Positions 17,256 to 26,723 of a DNA stretch of 64,000 bases are shown here, piece after piece. The stretch is from contig NZ_VCEI01000030.1 of assembly GCF_005860765.1 (NCBI RefSeq), forward strand, positions 338,139 to 402,138, written 5' to 3'. This stretch comes from Dyadobacter sediminis (GTDB taxonomy: Bacteria; Bacteroidota; Bacteroidia; Cytophagales; Spirosomataceae). Under the pieces are notes generated by a model. That model saw only the letters and a program-made list of their open reading frames with translations, did no database searches and was not told where the DNA came from. The stretch's first letter is position 1; each line of letters starts with the position of its first letter. The position numbers and the translations under genes are program-made.

Positions 17256-18242
17256 ATGTCCAACAAGTTATTTTACCTAATCTCAACCGTTTTCCTCAGT
17301 TTCAATGTCGTAGCGCAAGACGCTAATTTCAAGAATTATACACAAAAAATCGGAGGCAGCCCGCAGGTCTATGACATGGTGGCCATTCCGGGCGGTGAAT
17401 TTATGATGGGCAGCCCTGCCTCGGAAAAAGGGCACAAAGCAGATGAAGGTCCCCAGCACAAAGTAAAAATCGAACCTTTCTGGATGGGGAAACACGAAGT
17501 GATCTGGGATATTTACGATTTGTATACTTTTAAAAACATGGAAAAGGAAATGGCTGCACGCCATCCTGATACTGAAAAAAGTGTTCAGAAAACGGATGCA
17601 AGCACGCGCCCTAGCCCGCCCTACGTCGATATGTCGTTTGGTATGGGAAGAGCGGGTTATCCTGCCATTAACATGACGCAATACGCAGCGATTCATTTCT
17701 GCAAGTGGCTTTACGAAAAAACAGGTGTTTTTTACCGCCTGCCGACCGAAGCAGAATGGGAATATGCATGCCGCGCCGGCTCCAAAACAGCCTACTCTTT
17801 CGGAGATGACGCCGCCAAACTGGATGAATATGCATGGCACCGTAAAAACAGCGATGCAGCTTACAAGAAAATCGGCCAGAAAAAACCGAATGCTTACGGA
17901 TTACATGATATGCACGGAAATGTGATGGAATGGACACTGGATCAGTATATTCCGGATTATTATTCCAAAAAGCCTGCCGGCGAAGCATATGCACTGGTAA
18001 CTGAACTTTACCCGACTGCTGTTCGCGGCGGATCGTGGGACGATGAGCCTGCCGACCTGCGCAGTGCAGCACGTACGCCATCAAAACCGGAATGGAAAAT
18101 TCTCGATCCCCAGCTTCCTAAAAGCGAATGGTGGATGACAAGCGCATCTTTTGTCGGATTCCGCTTGGTAAGGCCGGTTAAAACGCCGTCTGCCGAGGAA
18201 ATCAAAGCGTATTACAGTCCAAAACTGATTGAAGATTACTGA
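17256..18242 (+). CDS. Exported SUMF1/FGE-domain protein
   Basis: This 328-residue protein has a signal peptide (about residues 1-21, ending VVAQ) and a formylglycine-generating-enzyme-like (SUMF1) domain. Domain marks are IPGGEFMMGSP, RLPTEAEWEYACRAG, DMHGNVMEW, AVRGGSWDD and the final GFRLVRP. The C-terminal region that holds the copper-binding cysteine pair in true FGE has no cysteine here, so sulfatase activation is unlikely. No sulfatase gene is nearby. It is 27 bases upstream of a Tat-exported oxidoreductase on the same strand and they probably form an operon. Confidence 0.88.
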   Translation: MSNKLFYLISTVFLSFNVVAQDANFKNYTQKIGGSPQVYDMVAIPGGEFMMGSPASEKGHKADEGPQHKVKIEPFWMGKHEVIWDIYDLYTFKNMEKEMAARHPDTEKSVQKTDASTRPSPPYVDMSFGMGRAGYPAINMTQYAAIHFCKWLYEKTGVFYRLPTEAEWEYACRAGSKTAYSFGDDAAKLDEYAWHRKNSDAAYKKIGQKKPNAYGLHDMHGNVMEWTLDQYIPDYYSKKPAGEAYALVTELYPTAVRGGSWDDEPADLRSAARTPSKPEWKILDPQLPKSEWWMTSASFVGFRLVRPVKTPSAEEIKAYYSPKLIEDY

Positions 18243-18269
18243 TTATATTCAAACTCTTAATGTAAAATA

Positions 18270-19613
18270 ATGGAACAAAATAGACGCAATTTCCTGAAAG
18301 CATCCGGCCTGATCGCCGGCGGCGCCCTGCTGAACCCCTTGACGGGTCACGGCTTCAACAGTTCGGTAGATGAAACCATCAAAGTTGCATTGATCGGCTG
18401 TGGAGGAAGAGGTACAGGTGCAGCGGCTCAGGCTTTGAGCACAAACCAGAATGTACAGATTGTAGCCATGGCCGATGCCTTTAAAGATCGCCTGGATGAA
18501 TCCTATAAAAACCTAACAGCCAAGAAATACAAAAATGCTGCCGGAACTGTTGTAGATACCAATACGAAAGTAAATGTTCCTGACGACCGCAAGTTCGTCG
18601 GATTCGATGCATTCCAGAAGGCAATTGCCCTTAAAGATGTGGATGTTGTAATTCTTGCTACGCCTCCCGGGTTCCGCCCTTCTCATTTTGAAGAAGCAGT
18701 AAAGAACAACAAGCATATTTTTATGGAGAAACCGGTTGCAACGGATGCACCCGGAATACGTAAAGTTCTGGAACTGGCAGAAGAAGCTAAAAAGAAAAAG
18801 CTGAATGTTGTTGTTGGTCTTCAGCGTCATTATCAGGCCAATTACCGCGAAGCAATCAAACGGATTCACGACGGCGCAATCGGTGATATCGTTGGCGGTC
18901 AGGTTTACTGGGTTGGAAGCAGCCCGTGGATGAAGGAACGCGTAGCCGGACAAACTGAAATGGAATATCAGATGAGAAACTGGTATTACTTCAACTGGCT
19001 TTGCGGCGACCATATCAACGAGCAGCATGTTCACAATATAGACGTTGCAAACTGGGTTAAAAAGGGTTATCCCGTATCAATACAGGGAACGGGCGGGCGT
19101 CAGGTCCGCACTGGAAAGGCTTATGGAGAAATTTTTGATCACCATACATTGGATCTTACTTACGCGGACGGAACGGTTATTTCCAGCCAGTGCCGCCAGT
19201 TTGAAGGTACATGGAATAAAGTAGATGAAGCATTTGTAGGAACTAAAGGCCGTATAGACAGCTTCGATGGCAAGAAAACAGCTCTGAAAGATTACAAAGG
19301 TGGCGTTATTTATCAGCATGATGATAAAGGTGATAAAAACCCTTATCAGGTTGAGCATGACGAACTTTTTGCAGCGATTGCCAAAGGCGAATACAAATTT
19401 GCCGATGCGGAAAACGGAGCAAAAAGCACGATGACTGCCATCATGGGCCGTATGGCAACTTATTCAGGAAAAATGATCAAATGGGACGAAGCACTTAATT
19501 CGGATATTAATCTGTTTCCAGACAAACTCGCCTGGGATGCTTCTCCGAAAGTCCTGCCGGGACCGGATGGCTTGTACCCTGTTGCAATTCCTGGAAAAAC
19601 ACAGGTTATTTGA
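18270..19613 (+). CDS. Tat-exported Gfo/Idh/MocA family oxidoreductase
   Basis: This 447-residue NAD(P)-dependent sugar oxidoreductase-type protein begins with a Tat signal (RRNFLKASGLIAGGALL, residues 5-21). The Rossmann nucleotide motif IGCGGRGTG lies near residues 43-51, and the EKPVATD motif, characteristic of the family, near 155. The signal implies that it is folded with its cofactor in the cytoplasm and exported to the periplasm. The substrate is unknown. It is probably co-transcribed with the SUMF1-domain gene, and a clear terminator follows. Confidence 0.92.
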   Translation: MEQNRRNFLKASGLIAGGALLNPLTGHGFNSSVDETIKVALIGCGGRGTGAAAQALSTNQNVQIVAMADAFKDRLDESYKNLTAKKYKNAAGTVVDTNTKVNVPDDRKFVGFDAFQKAIALKDVDVVILATPPGFRPSHFEEAVKNNKHIFMEKPVATDAPGIRKVLELAEEAKKKKLNVVVGLQRHYQANYREAIKRIHDGAIGDIVGGQVYWVGSSPWMKERVAGQTEMEYQMRNWYYFNWLCGDHINEQHVHNIDVANWVKKGYPVSIQGTGGRQVRTGKAYGEIFDHHTLDLTYADGTVISSQCRQFEGTWNKVDEAFVGTKGRIDSFDGKKTALKDYKGGVIYQHDDKGDKNPYQVEHDELFAAIAKGEYKFADAENGAKSTMTAIMGRMATYSGKMIKWDEALNSDINLFPDKLAWDASPKVLPGPDGLYPVAIPGKTQVI

Positions 19614-19625
19614 TATACTTACAAT

Positions 19626-19656
19626 AAAAAAATGGCTCGTTCTGAGCCATTTTTTT
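19626..19656. terminator. Intrinsic terminator after the Gfo/Idh/MocA gene
   Basis: AAAAAATGGCTC, a five-base loop and GAGCCATTTTTT form a 12-base-pair hairpin ending in T residues, 12 bases after the stop codon. Confidence 0.9.
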
Positions 19657-19752
19657 ATTAATACCAGAAATGTTCCAGATTATTGAGCCGGTTAAACAAT
19701 CCATTTTCATACCGGAATTTTCTGAATTGTATCTATTGTGGAACGAACTTAA

Positions 19753-19953
19753 TTGTCAGTGAAACTTGGATTACGAAATGCTTCAATCATCCTTCTGACC
19801 GGTATGGCATTACTGGCAGCAGGCTCTACGCTGGATTCTCCAAGAAATCAACTCAGCAACTTTGTTACCTTAAGCGGCCTCATCATTGTGTTTATCGGAA
19901 CACTCTGGCTTGTACTTACATTAAATCAGAGGCGCAAAAAGCATAAGCTGTGA
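19753..19953 (+). CDS. Small two-TM membrane protein (TTG or GTG start)
   Basis: This is a 66-residue protein with two hydrophobic helices (about residues 10-24 and 37-58) and a basic C-terminal tail (NQRRKKHKL). No ATG is available. The start would be TTG at 19753 or GTG at 19759. I do not recognise a family. It lies alone between the terminator at 19626 and the convergent aroC. The clear membrane pattern with a positive tail favours a real gene, but the start is uncertain. Confidence 0.5.
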   Translation: MSVKLGLRNASIILLTGMALLAAGSTLDSPRNQLSNFVTLSGLIIVFIGTLWLVLTLNQRRKKHKL

Positions 19954-20003
19954 CAAATTCTGTTAATTATTAACTTGATTTCTTTTTTCCAGATCTGGCC
20001 TGC

Positions 20004-21083
20004 TTAGATTCGGCTTGACTTGTTGCGGAGATAAAAGTCTGCCAGTACGAGTGCGGCCATTCCTTCGACAATAGGCACTGCACGCGGTACAACGCACGGA
20101 TCATGACGTCCTTTTCCCTGAACAACAGCAATATCTCCGTTCTGATCAATGCTTTCCTGATCTTGCATAATCGTAGCAACAGGCTTGAAGGCTACATTGA
20201 AATAAATATCCTCTCCATTGGAAATTCCGCCCTGAATTCCGCCCGAATGATTGGTTCTGGTATGTATATTCTGATTATCATCTATGTAAAAAGCATCGTT
20301 ATGCTGTGACCCGAGTAATGAAACGCCTTCAAAACCGCTTCCATATTCAAAGCCTTTTACTGCATTGATGCTCAACATCGCTTTTCCGAGTTCTGCATGC
20401 AATTTGTCAAAAACCGGTTCTCCCCATCCAGCCGGCGCACCTTTGATTACGCAGCTCACTACGCCGCCGACAGAATCGCCCTGTTTTCTGACACTGTCTA
20501 TATATTCAAACATTTGTTCTGCCATAACAGGATCCGGACAGCGCACTGCATTGTTTTCTGTTTCTGTGAGGTCCAGTTCTGCATATGTTTTAGCCAGTTT
20601 GAGTCTTCCAACCTGCGATACATAGGCCTGAATGCTGACACCCATTTCCATCAAAAGTAATTTGGCCAGCGCACCCGCTGCAACGCGGGCAGCCGTTTCT
20701 CGCGCCGAACTTCTGCCGCCGCCACGATAATCCCGGACACCGTATTTTACCTGATAAGTGTAGTCGGCGTGAGAAGGCCTGTATTGTGCCGCTATATGCG
20801 AGTAATCCTTGCTTCGCTGATCTTCATTCCGGATAATCAATGCAATCGGTGTACCCGTTGTTTTGCCCTCAAAAACACCGGACAGCACTTCAAACTCGTC
20901 GGCTTCTTTTCTCTGCGTTGTAATTCTGGATTGTCCCGGCTTGCGTCTGGTCAGTTCGCTTTGTATAAAATCACTGTCAAAGGCAATTCCTGCAGGACAT
21001 CCTTCAATGATAACGCCGATACCAGCTCCATGCGATTCCCCGAATGTAGCGATCTTGAATATTTTACCGTATGTACTTCCCAT
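20004..21083 (-). CDS. aroC: Chorismate synthase
   Basis: This 359-residue enzyme catalyses the last step of the shikimate pathway, 5-enolpyruvylshikimate-3-phosphate to chorismate, using reduced FMN. The start at 21083 (MGSTYGKIFKIATFGESHG) matches the family N-terminus, so the in-frame ATG 36 bases upstream is rejected. Family motifs include GESHG, RPSHADYT, the GGGRSSARET active-site stretch, GGIQGGISNG, and the RHDPCVVPRAVPIVE signature. It lies 7 bases after batD and both are probably co-transcribed. Confidence 0.97.
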   Translation of the reverse strand: MGSTYGKIFKIATFGESHGAGIGVIIEGCPAGIAFDSDFIQSELTRRKPGQSRITTQRKEADEFEVLSGVFEGKTTGTPIALIIRNEDQRSKDYSHIAAQYRPSHADYTYQVKYGVRDYRGGGRSSARETAARVAAGALAKLLLMEMGVSIQAYVSQVGRLKLAKTYAELDLTETENNAVRCPDPVMAEQMFEYIDSVRKQGDSVGGVVSCVIKGAPAGWGEPVFDKLHAELGKAMLSINAVKGFEYGSGFEGVSLLGSQHNDAFYIDDNQNIHTRTNHSGGIQGGISNGEDIYFNVAFKPVATIMQDQESIDQNGDIAVVQGKGRHDPCVVPRAVPIVEGMAALVLADFYLRNKSSRI

Positions 21084-21090
21084 GAAATGA

Positions 21091-22494
21091 TCACTTTCTG
21101 AATACCCAAACCATTGCAATTAAAAGAATAACAACGATGGTGCTGGTAATGTCCTTTAATATTTTTTTATAATCAACACTTTCTTTACTGCTGTCCAGAT
21201 TTTCCAGATTGTCGTACAAACCGGATGACCCGTTCAGTGACAATGTGGACAATTTGAAATCTTCTCCTTTTACCTGAAGTGTCCTGGCTGAGCGCAGCGT
21301 ATCATACTTTTCCTTTTCAAGGTCAAAATAAATCCATTGAAAATACCGCCCCAGGGGAAATGTACCGTCTTTTCCCGGAACAATAAAGTAATCAAACGTT
21401 TTTTCTCCAACTACACCCTGATAACTTCTTTTGATAATCTGGCTTACTTCCGGCGGGTAAATATCAAAAGAAGCATTTGTCTGCAATATCGGTGCCGGTA
21501 TCGCAGCGATATTTCCAGTTCCTTCAACCTTGAACATGTAACGGATACTTTCTCCCGGGTACACCAGCTCGGCAGAAAGTTTTTCCTTCAGGCTGTACTG
21601 CCCGACCGGTAGCTGGTCACGCAGCGGATGCTCCGGCAATTGCTTCACAGTAACCCGTACCGGCCTGGAATAAAAAGCTTTCACCACTTTATGCTCTACA
21701 TTTACCGCATCTGAATTGTCCGTAACAAGCATGTCCAGCCCTATTGACGGCAAAGCAACATCTTCCAGCGTTATCGGAAACAATCTGGCCTGATACATGT
21801 TGTATTCGGTATATTTCCGGCCTTTAATGGTTACCTTCCGTCTAATAATTTCTTCAATTCCAATATTTTCTTCCCAACAGTTGGCCGGACGAAGTTTCTT
21901 AAGTATGGATTGAAGCTGGTCATTGAACTTGTAAAACTCCATTTCAACCGGCGCATTTTCAGCAATGTAAAGCGAAATACGCAATGCAAATCCCTGACGA
22001 ATATAGACGTTTTTCCTGTCAGTCTGAACGGATAAAATGATCTCCTCTTTTATATCTTCCAGATCCGGTTCCAGCGAAGCCTGATTACTTGCAGGATCAT
22101 TATTGTCCGCTACATTTCCTTTGGAGAACACAACCATAGTTTCTTTGGAACTCAGCCGGAAGTTGCCTGCGGTAATTACAAAATCCGGAATCAGGTAATT
22201 GCCAGGCTTGGTTGCAAAGTATTCCTGTGTTATGGTTTGTATAACTACTTTGTTTCCATCAATCGTGCTGATGGAACTTGTTGCTGACTTACTTCTTTTT
22301 TCCAGACCATTTATTTCAGGGAAGATTACAGAAGGACGAACTTCGGCATCCCGCAAAACAACGGATATAAGAAACGGCTGGTCGATAGAAAGATTTTTTG
22401 ACCCGAATTCGATAGTTGCTGCGTCATTAAGCACTTGCGCTTGTGCCGTAACAAAAAAACACAAAATAATATTTAATAATAAATATAATTTCAT
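21091..22494 (-). CDS. batD: BatD-type exported protein
   Basis: This 467-residue protein has a signal peptide (about 1-19, ending TAQAQ), a large periplasmic beta-rich region and one C-terminal transmembrane helix (about 448-465) followed by a basic FRK end. The order and motifs, such as NLSIDQPFLISVVL near the start and GESIRYMFKVEGTGNI in the middle, fit BatD of the Bacteroidota aerotolerance (Bat) genes. The rest of the bat operon (batA, batB, batC) is not adjacent. The role is inferred from the family. It is directly upstream of aroC. Confidence 0.75.
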   Translation of the reverse strand: MKLYLLLNIILCFFVTAQAQVLNDAATIEFGSKNLSIDQPFLISVVLRDAEVRPSVIFPEINGLEKRSKSATSSISTIDGNKVVIQTITQEYFATKPGNYLIPDFVITAGNFRLSSKETMVVFSKGNVADNNDPASNQASLEPDLEDIKEEIILSVQTDRKNVYIRQGFALRISLYIAENAPVEMEFYKFNDQLQSILKKLRPANCWEENIGIEEIIRRKVTIKGRKYTEYNMYQARLFPITLEDVALPSIGLDMLVTDNSDAVNVEHKVVKAFYSRPVRVTVKQLPEHPLRDQLPVGQYSLKEKLSAELVYPGESIRYMFKVEGTGNIAAIPAPILQTNASFDIYPPEVSQIIKRSYQGVVGEKTFDYFIVPGKDGTFPLGRYFQWIYFDLEKEKYDTLRSARTLQVKGEDFKLSTLSLNGSSGLYDNLENLDSSKESVDYKKILKDITSTIVVILLIAMVWVFRK

Positions 22495-22586
22495 TAAATA
22501 TTTTCGTTAACTTTATTAGGAATTGCTGTTATTTCTCGCATTCCCTCTATTCATTTCATCCCTAAACCGTAAAACTACATAATACC

Positions 22587-22793
22587 ATGGCCTCGATGCT
22601 TGAATACATTAAAATTATTCTGCAAAAAGTTAGCTTCGACCGCAGATTGTTTGAAAAAGAACTCAGAAAAGCGATTCGTATGTTAATGCCGGCTGAAGTA
22701 AAACGTTTGAAACAGTGGTGTTATGATAATTACAGTTCTTTACATTTGCCAATTTTAAATAATTGTTTTGCCCGTTTGTCCTCATTGGGTTAA
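22587..22793 (+). CDS. Small basic hypothetical protein
   Basis: This 68-residue protein is rich in K, R and L, with an amphipathic helical N-terminal half (LEYIKIILQKVSFDRRLFEKELRK split by short turns). It has two cysteines, near residues 45 and 59. There is no signal peptide. Small proteins of this appearance occur widely in Cytophagales but I cannot name a function. It is divergent from batD and ends 17 bases before a strong bidirectional terminator, which supports it as a real transcription unit. Confidence 0.6.
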   Translation: MASMLEYIKIILQKVSFDRRLFEKELRKAIRMLMPAEVKRLKQWCYDNYSSLHLPILNNCFARLSSLG

Positions 22794-22809
22794 TCAAGTC
22801 ATCTTACAT

Positions 22810-22849
22810 AAAGAAAAGCCCGTCCGGTAATCCGGACGGGCTTTTCTTT
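22810..22849. terminator. Bidirectional intrinsic terminator
   Basis: AAAGAAAAGCCCGTCCGG and its perfect complement are separated by TAAT, giving an 18-base-pair stem with A/T tracts at both ends. It separates the 22587 gene from the convergent TPR gene. Confidence 0.95.
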
Positions 22850-22862
22850 ATGTATCTACTGA

Positions 22863-24617
22863 TTACTTTTTCTTAGGAGCAGCAGTAGCTGTTTTACCAC
22901 CAGCAGATTGTGCCGCAGGAGCTACTGCAAGTCCAAGTGCCTCTTTGGCCGACGCATTGTCCGGATCAACTTTCAGGAGTTTTTCCCAATATTCTTTGGC
23001 CTTTGCCTGATCTTTTAACGTTGTCTGGTTATAAAATGCCAGATATCCATATGCCAGTTTCAGGTAAGATTTGTATTTGTTTGGATCCGGATCGGCCTCT
23101 GCCAATTCTGTCAGTTTCTGATAGTATGGAGCAGAAATCCCCTTATCTATGTTCTCCTGTCTGTCATACGCGTTATAAAGCGTACTGGCGCGCCAGTAGT
23201 AACCATAAGGCCAATCCGGAAGTTTTTGCGTTACGGTTGCAAAAATCGAATCCGCTTTCAGATAAAGGTTCTTCTTGTCCATTGCAATCTGCGCACTGTC
23301 AGCATAGTTGGAATCCGCAGCAGTTGGAACGATGTAAGTTTGTGCAGTCTGGAAATTGGAAAGACCCAGATAGTAGTAGTCGTTCGCACTTGCTTTTGCC
23401 GTATCCAGAGAGATTCCCTTTTCGTAAGTCGTAGCAGCATTTTTGAAATCTTTGGCTGCATAGTACAGGGCTGCAACTTCTTTATAAGTGTTTGCAGCTT
23501 CTGTTTTACTAGTGTCCATATCAGCACCTTTCAGGATATAAGATACACCGGTTGAGTCATATCCTTTTCCATCTGTTACTTTCTGATTGTAAGCACGTCC
23601 AAGATATTTATAATCGTCACCGATAATCTTGTCCGGAGCAACTTTCATGAATTCAGAAAGATTCTGGATTGCTTTGTCAGGCTCGTTTGTCTTGAAATAA
23701 GACCAGCCGTACATTCTCAGTGTAATCGGGTTGTTAATCTTGCCTTTTGTTTCTTCAAGCAACTGAAGTGATTTGGCATAATCATCAGCCGTAAAAGCAA
23801 ATTGGGCAGCACGCAGCTTCATTTCTGGATCCGTGCTTCCGCTTTTCTGGATATAAAGATCAAAGTTTTCTGCTGCCTGCTTGTATTTCTGAGCAAAGAA
23901 GTAAAGTTCTGCAAGATCCTTGTATGCCGGAGCAAAGTTCGGATCTGCTTCTATTGCTTTCTTGTAATTTTCAAGCGCCAGATTGTAGTTTTTACCTCTC
24001 AGATAAACTTGTCCGATGCTGTTATGCGCAGCTGCATAATTCGGTTTTGCAGTCAAAGCATATTCATACGCTGTTACAGCAGCACCGCCTTCATTGCGAA
24101 GCATCAGTGCATCTCCTTTTGCGATATAGGCATCAGCAAGATTTTTGTCTCTTTTGATAGCTTCATCCAAAAGTCTGATCGCTTCGGCAGGATCATTCTG
24201 TTTTTCAAACAGGGTGTAAGCTTCACCTATTCTGAAAAGAACCTGAGCGTCTTTGCCTTTTTTCTTTTCAGCCATGTCGAAATGCTCTTTCGCTTTTACT
24301 TTGTCTCCTTTGCCAAGTGCAACGGTGCCAAGTCCGACATGATTCAGGTAAGACTTTTCATCCAATTGAATACCTTTTTCAAAAGCTTTCTGAGCTTCGT
24401 CAAGCTGGTTTGTTTTTACATAATAATAACCTAAATAATACTGGTTATCTGCGGAAGGGCTTCCCTCAGCTAATTTTTTGAAAAGATCTCCGGCTTCATT
24501 ATAACGTTCTCCGTGGATTAATGCCAAGCCATCCTGAACTGACTGTGCCTGCAGGTTTACAAAAGCCAATAATCCAAATACCAATGCTACTAATTTCATT
24601 CTCATGTTTCTGTTCAT
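22863..24617 (-). CDS. Exported tetratricopeptide-repeat protein (last gene of the Ton-type operon)
   Basis: This 584-residue protein has a signal peptide (about residues 1-25, ending VNLQAQ) and about ten tetratricopeptide repeats. Consecutive units such as LADAYIAKGDALM and YAAAHNSIGQVYL / FAPAYKDLAELYF are easy to see. The tail is alanine- and lysine-rich. It likely acts as a periplasmic or outer-membrane scaffold. It follows pstS by 79 bases in the exbB-exbD-exbD-tonB-pstS operon. This neighbourhood is conserved in Bacteroidota and suggests a role with that energy-transducing complex. Confidence 0.88.
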   Translation of the reverse strand: MNRNMRMKLVALVFGLLAFVNLQAQSVQDGLALIHGERYNEAGDLFKKLAEGSPSADNQYYLGYYYVKTNQLDEAQKAFEKGIQLDEKSYLNHVGLGTVALGKGDKVKAKEHFDMAEKKKGKDAQVLFRIGEAYTLFEKQNDPAEAIRLLDEAIKRDKNLADAYIAKGDALMLRNEGGAAVTAYEYALTAKPNYAAAHNSIGQVYLRGKNYNLALENYKKAIEADPNFAPAYKDLAELYFFAQKYKQAAENFDLYIQKSGSTDPEMKLRAAQFAFTADDYAKSLQLLEETKGKINNPITLRMYGWSYFKTNEPDKAIQNLSEFMKVAPDKIIGDDYKYLGRAYNQKVTDGKGYDSTGVSYILKGADMDTSKTEAANTYKEVAALYYAAKDFKNAATTYEKGISLDTAKASANDYYYLGLSNFQTAQTYIVPTAADSNYADSAQIAMDKKNLYLKADSIFATVTQKLPDWPYGYYWRASTLYNAYDRQENIDKGISAPYYQKLTELAEADPDPNKYKSYLKLAYGYLAFYNQTTLKDQAKAKEYWEKLLKVDPDNASAKEALGLAVAPAAQSAGGKTATAAPKKK

Positions 24618-24696
24618 TTTTTACCCGGTTAATTTAATGATAAAAAATTTGGTTTTTTATTAACAAGTTCCAAATCTATTAAATTGTGTTACAGTA

Positions 24697-25650
24697 CTAA
24701 AAATTTTTCCCTGTTGTTATTTCCAGCTCACGCGGATAAGGTACAGTTGGCAGCAATCCCATTTTCTGAATAATCAGTCCTCCAACATCTCTTGCGATAT
24801 AAGTCATTAAACCACCGCCCAGTCCGGAATAACCTTCTCTGCTGATGATATACAAATCCCTGAAAAGCGGATAACGTTTGAACTCCAGTCCACCCTGAAA
24901 AGGCTGTATGTAGTCAGTCAGTGAATCCGGGTTCGCTTTCTTGGAAACACCCATCACATGAATTCCTTTTGAAAGTTCTTCGGATGCTAGCGAATGGCCG
25001 TCGCTAATCCAGTTTACGCCGATAAAACCCAGGTGTAAAGGATTTGTTTTTACATTTTCAATTACTTTCTCATTCGATCCGGATGAGATAATACGTAAAT
25101 GCTGAATGTTTGTTATTCCAAATTTATGAAGAATAAAATTCAGATTGCTGGCATTTGCATTGTCGAAAACCAATGTGATCAATCCTTTCTGATTTCCACC
25201 TTTCAATTGCGACCAGTCTTTGATTTTACCTTCAAAAATCGCACGTATTTCATTCATTGTAATCAGACTATCCGAATTTGTCTTGCTGATAACCAGAGCT
25301 AATCCATCCGTAGCAATGTGCTGAAATTTCTGTGTTCCTTTTTGCTTTTTGATGATATCCAGCTCCTTTTCATTAAGCTGCCTCGTTGAAAATATAATCC
25401 TTGCGCTATCCTGTAAAAGCTGACGGATTGCCTGTTGTTCCGGCTTGTAGTCAACTACAAAATGTGCATTTGGATAAATACCTTCATAAGCATTTGTCAA
25501 TGCTCGTACCAACGGTTTAAAGGATTCATCGGAAGCAATAGTAATTGTTCCTTGCCTGGGGTTATCCAGCTGTTCTGAATTGGAACTGCAGCCTGACAAG
25601 CCCAAACCGACCAGTAAGTAAAACAAAGAACCTGCTAACAAAAATTTCAT
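24697..25650 (-). CDS. PstS-like phosphate-binding lipoprotein
   Basis: This 317-residue protein belongs to the PstS substrate-binding family. The start at 25650 is set by a perfect AGGAGG seven bases upstream and by the ATGA overlap with the preceding gene. It has a lipoprotein signal (LGLSGCSS, with the lipid cysteine near residue 20). Family motifs include GTITIASDESFKPLV and the FSTRQLNEKEL and DGLALVISK segments. No pstC, pstA or pstB is nearby. Its place behind tonB suggests a role in the Ton-type complex and not in a classical phosphate ABC transporter. Confidence 0.88.
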   Translation of the reverse strand: MKFLLAGSLFYLLVGLGLSGCSSNSEQLDNPRQGTITIASDESFKPLVRALTNAYEGIYPNAHFVVDYKPEQQAIRQLLQDSARIIFSTRQLNEKELDIIKKQKGTQKFQHIATDGLALVISKTNSDSLITMNEIRAIFEGKIKDWSQLKGGNQKGLITLVFDNANASNLNFILHKFGITNIQHLRIISSGSNEKVIENVKTNPLHLGFIGVNWISDGHSLASEELSKGIHVMGVSKKANPDSLTDYIQPFQGGLEFKRYPLFRDLYIISREGYSGLGGGLMTYIARDVGGLIIQKMGLLPTVPYPRELEITTGKNF

Positions 25651-25868
25651 AATTCCTCCTGATTTCGTCTTCTCCAAACCCTGTAACCGCGGTAACCACC
25701 ATACAAAATAAGTATGCCAGCAAATGCGTATCTTGGTAAACTACCAATTGGTAACAGCCTAAATGATAAGGAGGAGAGAATCAAAAAGATCCCTCCTCCT
25801 ATGTATGTCAGAGCCATTAACACAGAGGTTAGATCACCGATCTTCTCATGCAATGGTTTTTCCTTCAT
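25647..25868 (-). CDS. Small two-TM membrane protein in the Ton-type operon
   Basis: This 73-residue protein has an acidic/basic N-terminus (MKEKPLHEKIGDLTS), two hydrophobic helices (about residues 15-33 and 45-61) and a basic tail (RVWRRRNQEEL). It sits between tonB and the PstS-like gene. Its stop overlaps the PstS start by the 4-base ATGA pattern, a sign of translational coupling. I know of similar small proteins at this position in Bacteroidota, but not their function. Confidence 0.75.
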   Translation of the reverse strand: MKEKPLHEKIGDLTSVLMALTYIGGGIFLILSSLSFRLLPIGSLPRYAFAGILILYGGYRGYRVWRRRNQEEL

Positions 25869-25871
25869 GAG

Positions 25872-26696
25872 TTACTCCAATTGGAAGTTAATTGGCAGGT
25901 TGTACTTCACACGAACGGCACGTCCCGACTGCTTTCCAGGCTTCCATTTCGGCATTGCTTTCACAACACGGATGGCTTCCTCATCACAACCAAAACCCAG
26001 ACCTTTCAGTACTTGTACGTCCTGGATACTTCCATCCGTATTTACTACGAATGACATGAAAACTCTTCCTGAAACGTTCGCTCTTGATGCAGCACTTGGA
26101 TATTTGATATTCTTACCCAGATACTTGTACATTTCAGAAGTACCTCCTGGAAATTCCGGTTGCTGTTCTACCACCGTAAATACCTTTTCAGGTTCGGGAG
26201 CAGCTTCAACAACGGTACCTTTACTTGGAGCAGCTACTGCTTCCGGTGCTACAATGATTTCATTGGCATTCGGATCACCTTCAATCGTTTTGTCTGCTAC
26301 AACAGCTTCCTTGATTTCCTCTACTGTTGGAGGCGGAACTTCTTCCGGAACCTCTTCATCCTTTTTAACCTCAGGTGGCAAAAACTTTACAGTATTCACC
26401 TTAGGCTGTTCTACCGGCGGCGGAGGTGGCGGAGGTGGTTCTGCAGGATCAATAGGCGGCGGCGGTATATTCATTAAATCCACTTCAACCATAACTTCCT
26501 CTTCTTCTTTGCCAGCTGTCAGTTTATTGATAATTGACGGCGTAAACATTGCAAGAACAAAAAGTGCAGCTCCGATTAAAGTAGCCTTCGTAACGTCAGC
26601 ACGATAGCCTTTACGAAGTTCAAATGCACCGTACGCCTTATTACGATTAGCAAACACTATATCATCCAGTGTTGCATTCGGGCTAATTTCTGCCAT
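25872..26696 (-). CDS. tonB: Energy transducer TonB
   Basis: This 274-residue protein spans the periplasm and passes proton-motive energy from ExbB/ExbD to outer-membrane receptors. It has a cytoplasmic N-terminus (to about residue 35), one transmembrane helix (about 37-58), and a proline-rich stretch of alternating PPPPID and PPPPPPPP (about 75-95). A second proline/glutamate linker follows, then the C-terminal TonB domain (about 175-274) with FPGG, YP-x-A-R and GRVFMSFVVNTDG. It is co-transcribed with the exbB and exbD genes upstream. Confidence 0.92.
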   Translation of the reverse strand: MAEISPNATLDDIVFANRNKAYGAFELRKGYRADVTKATLIGAALFVLAMFTPSIINKLTAGKEEEEVMVEVDLMNIPPPPIDPAEPPPPPPPPVEQPKVNTVKFLPPEVKKDEEVPEEVPPPTVEEIKEAVVADKTIEGDPNANEIIVAPEAVAAPSKGTVVEAAPEPEKVFTVVEQQPEFPGGTSEMYKYLGKNIKYPSAASRANVSGRVFMSFVVNTDGSIQDVQVLKGLGFGCDEEAIRVVKAMPKWKPGKQSGRAVRVKYNLPINFQLE

Positions 26697-26723
26697 GGCG
26701 CTTTATTGATTTTTAATTTAAAA

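Noticed and set aside
21083..21119. Upstream ATG for chorismate synthase
   Set aside because: The added 12 residues are not found in the family and overlap the end of batD; the start at 21083 gives the normal N-terminus.
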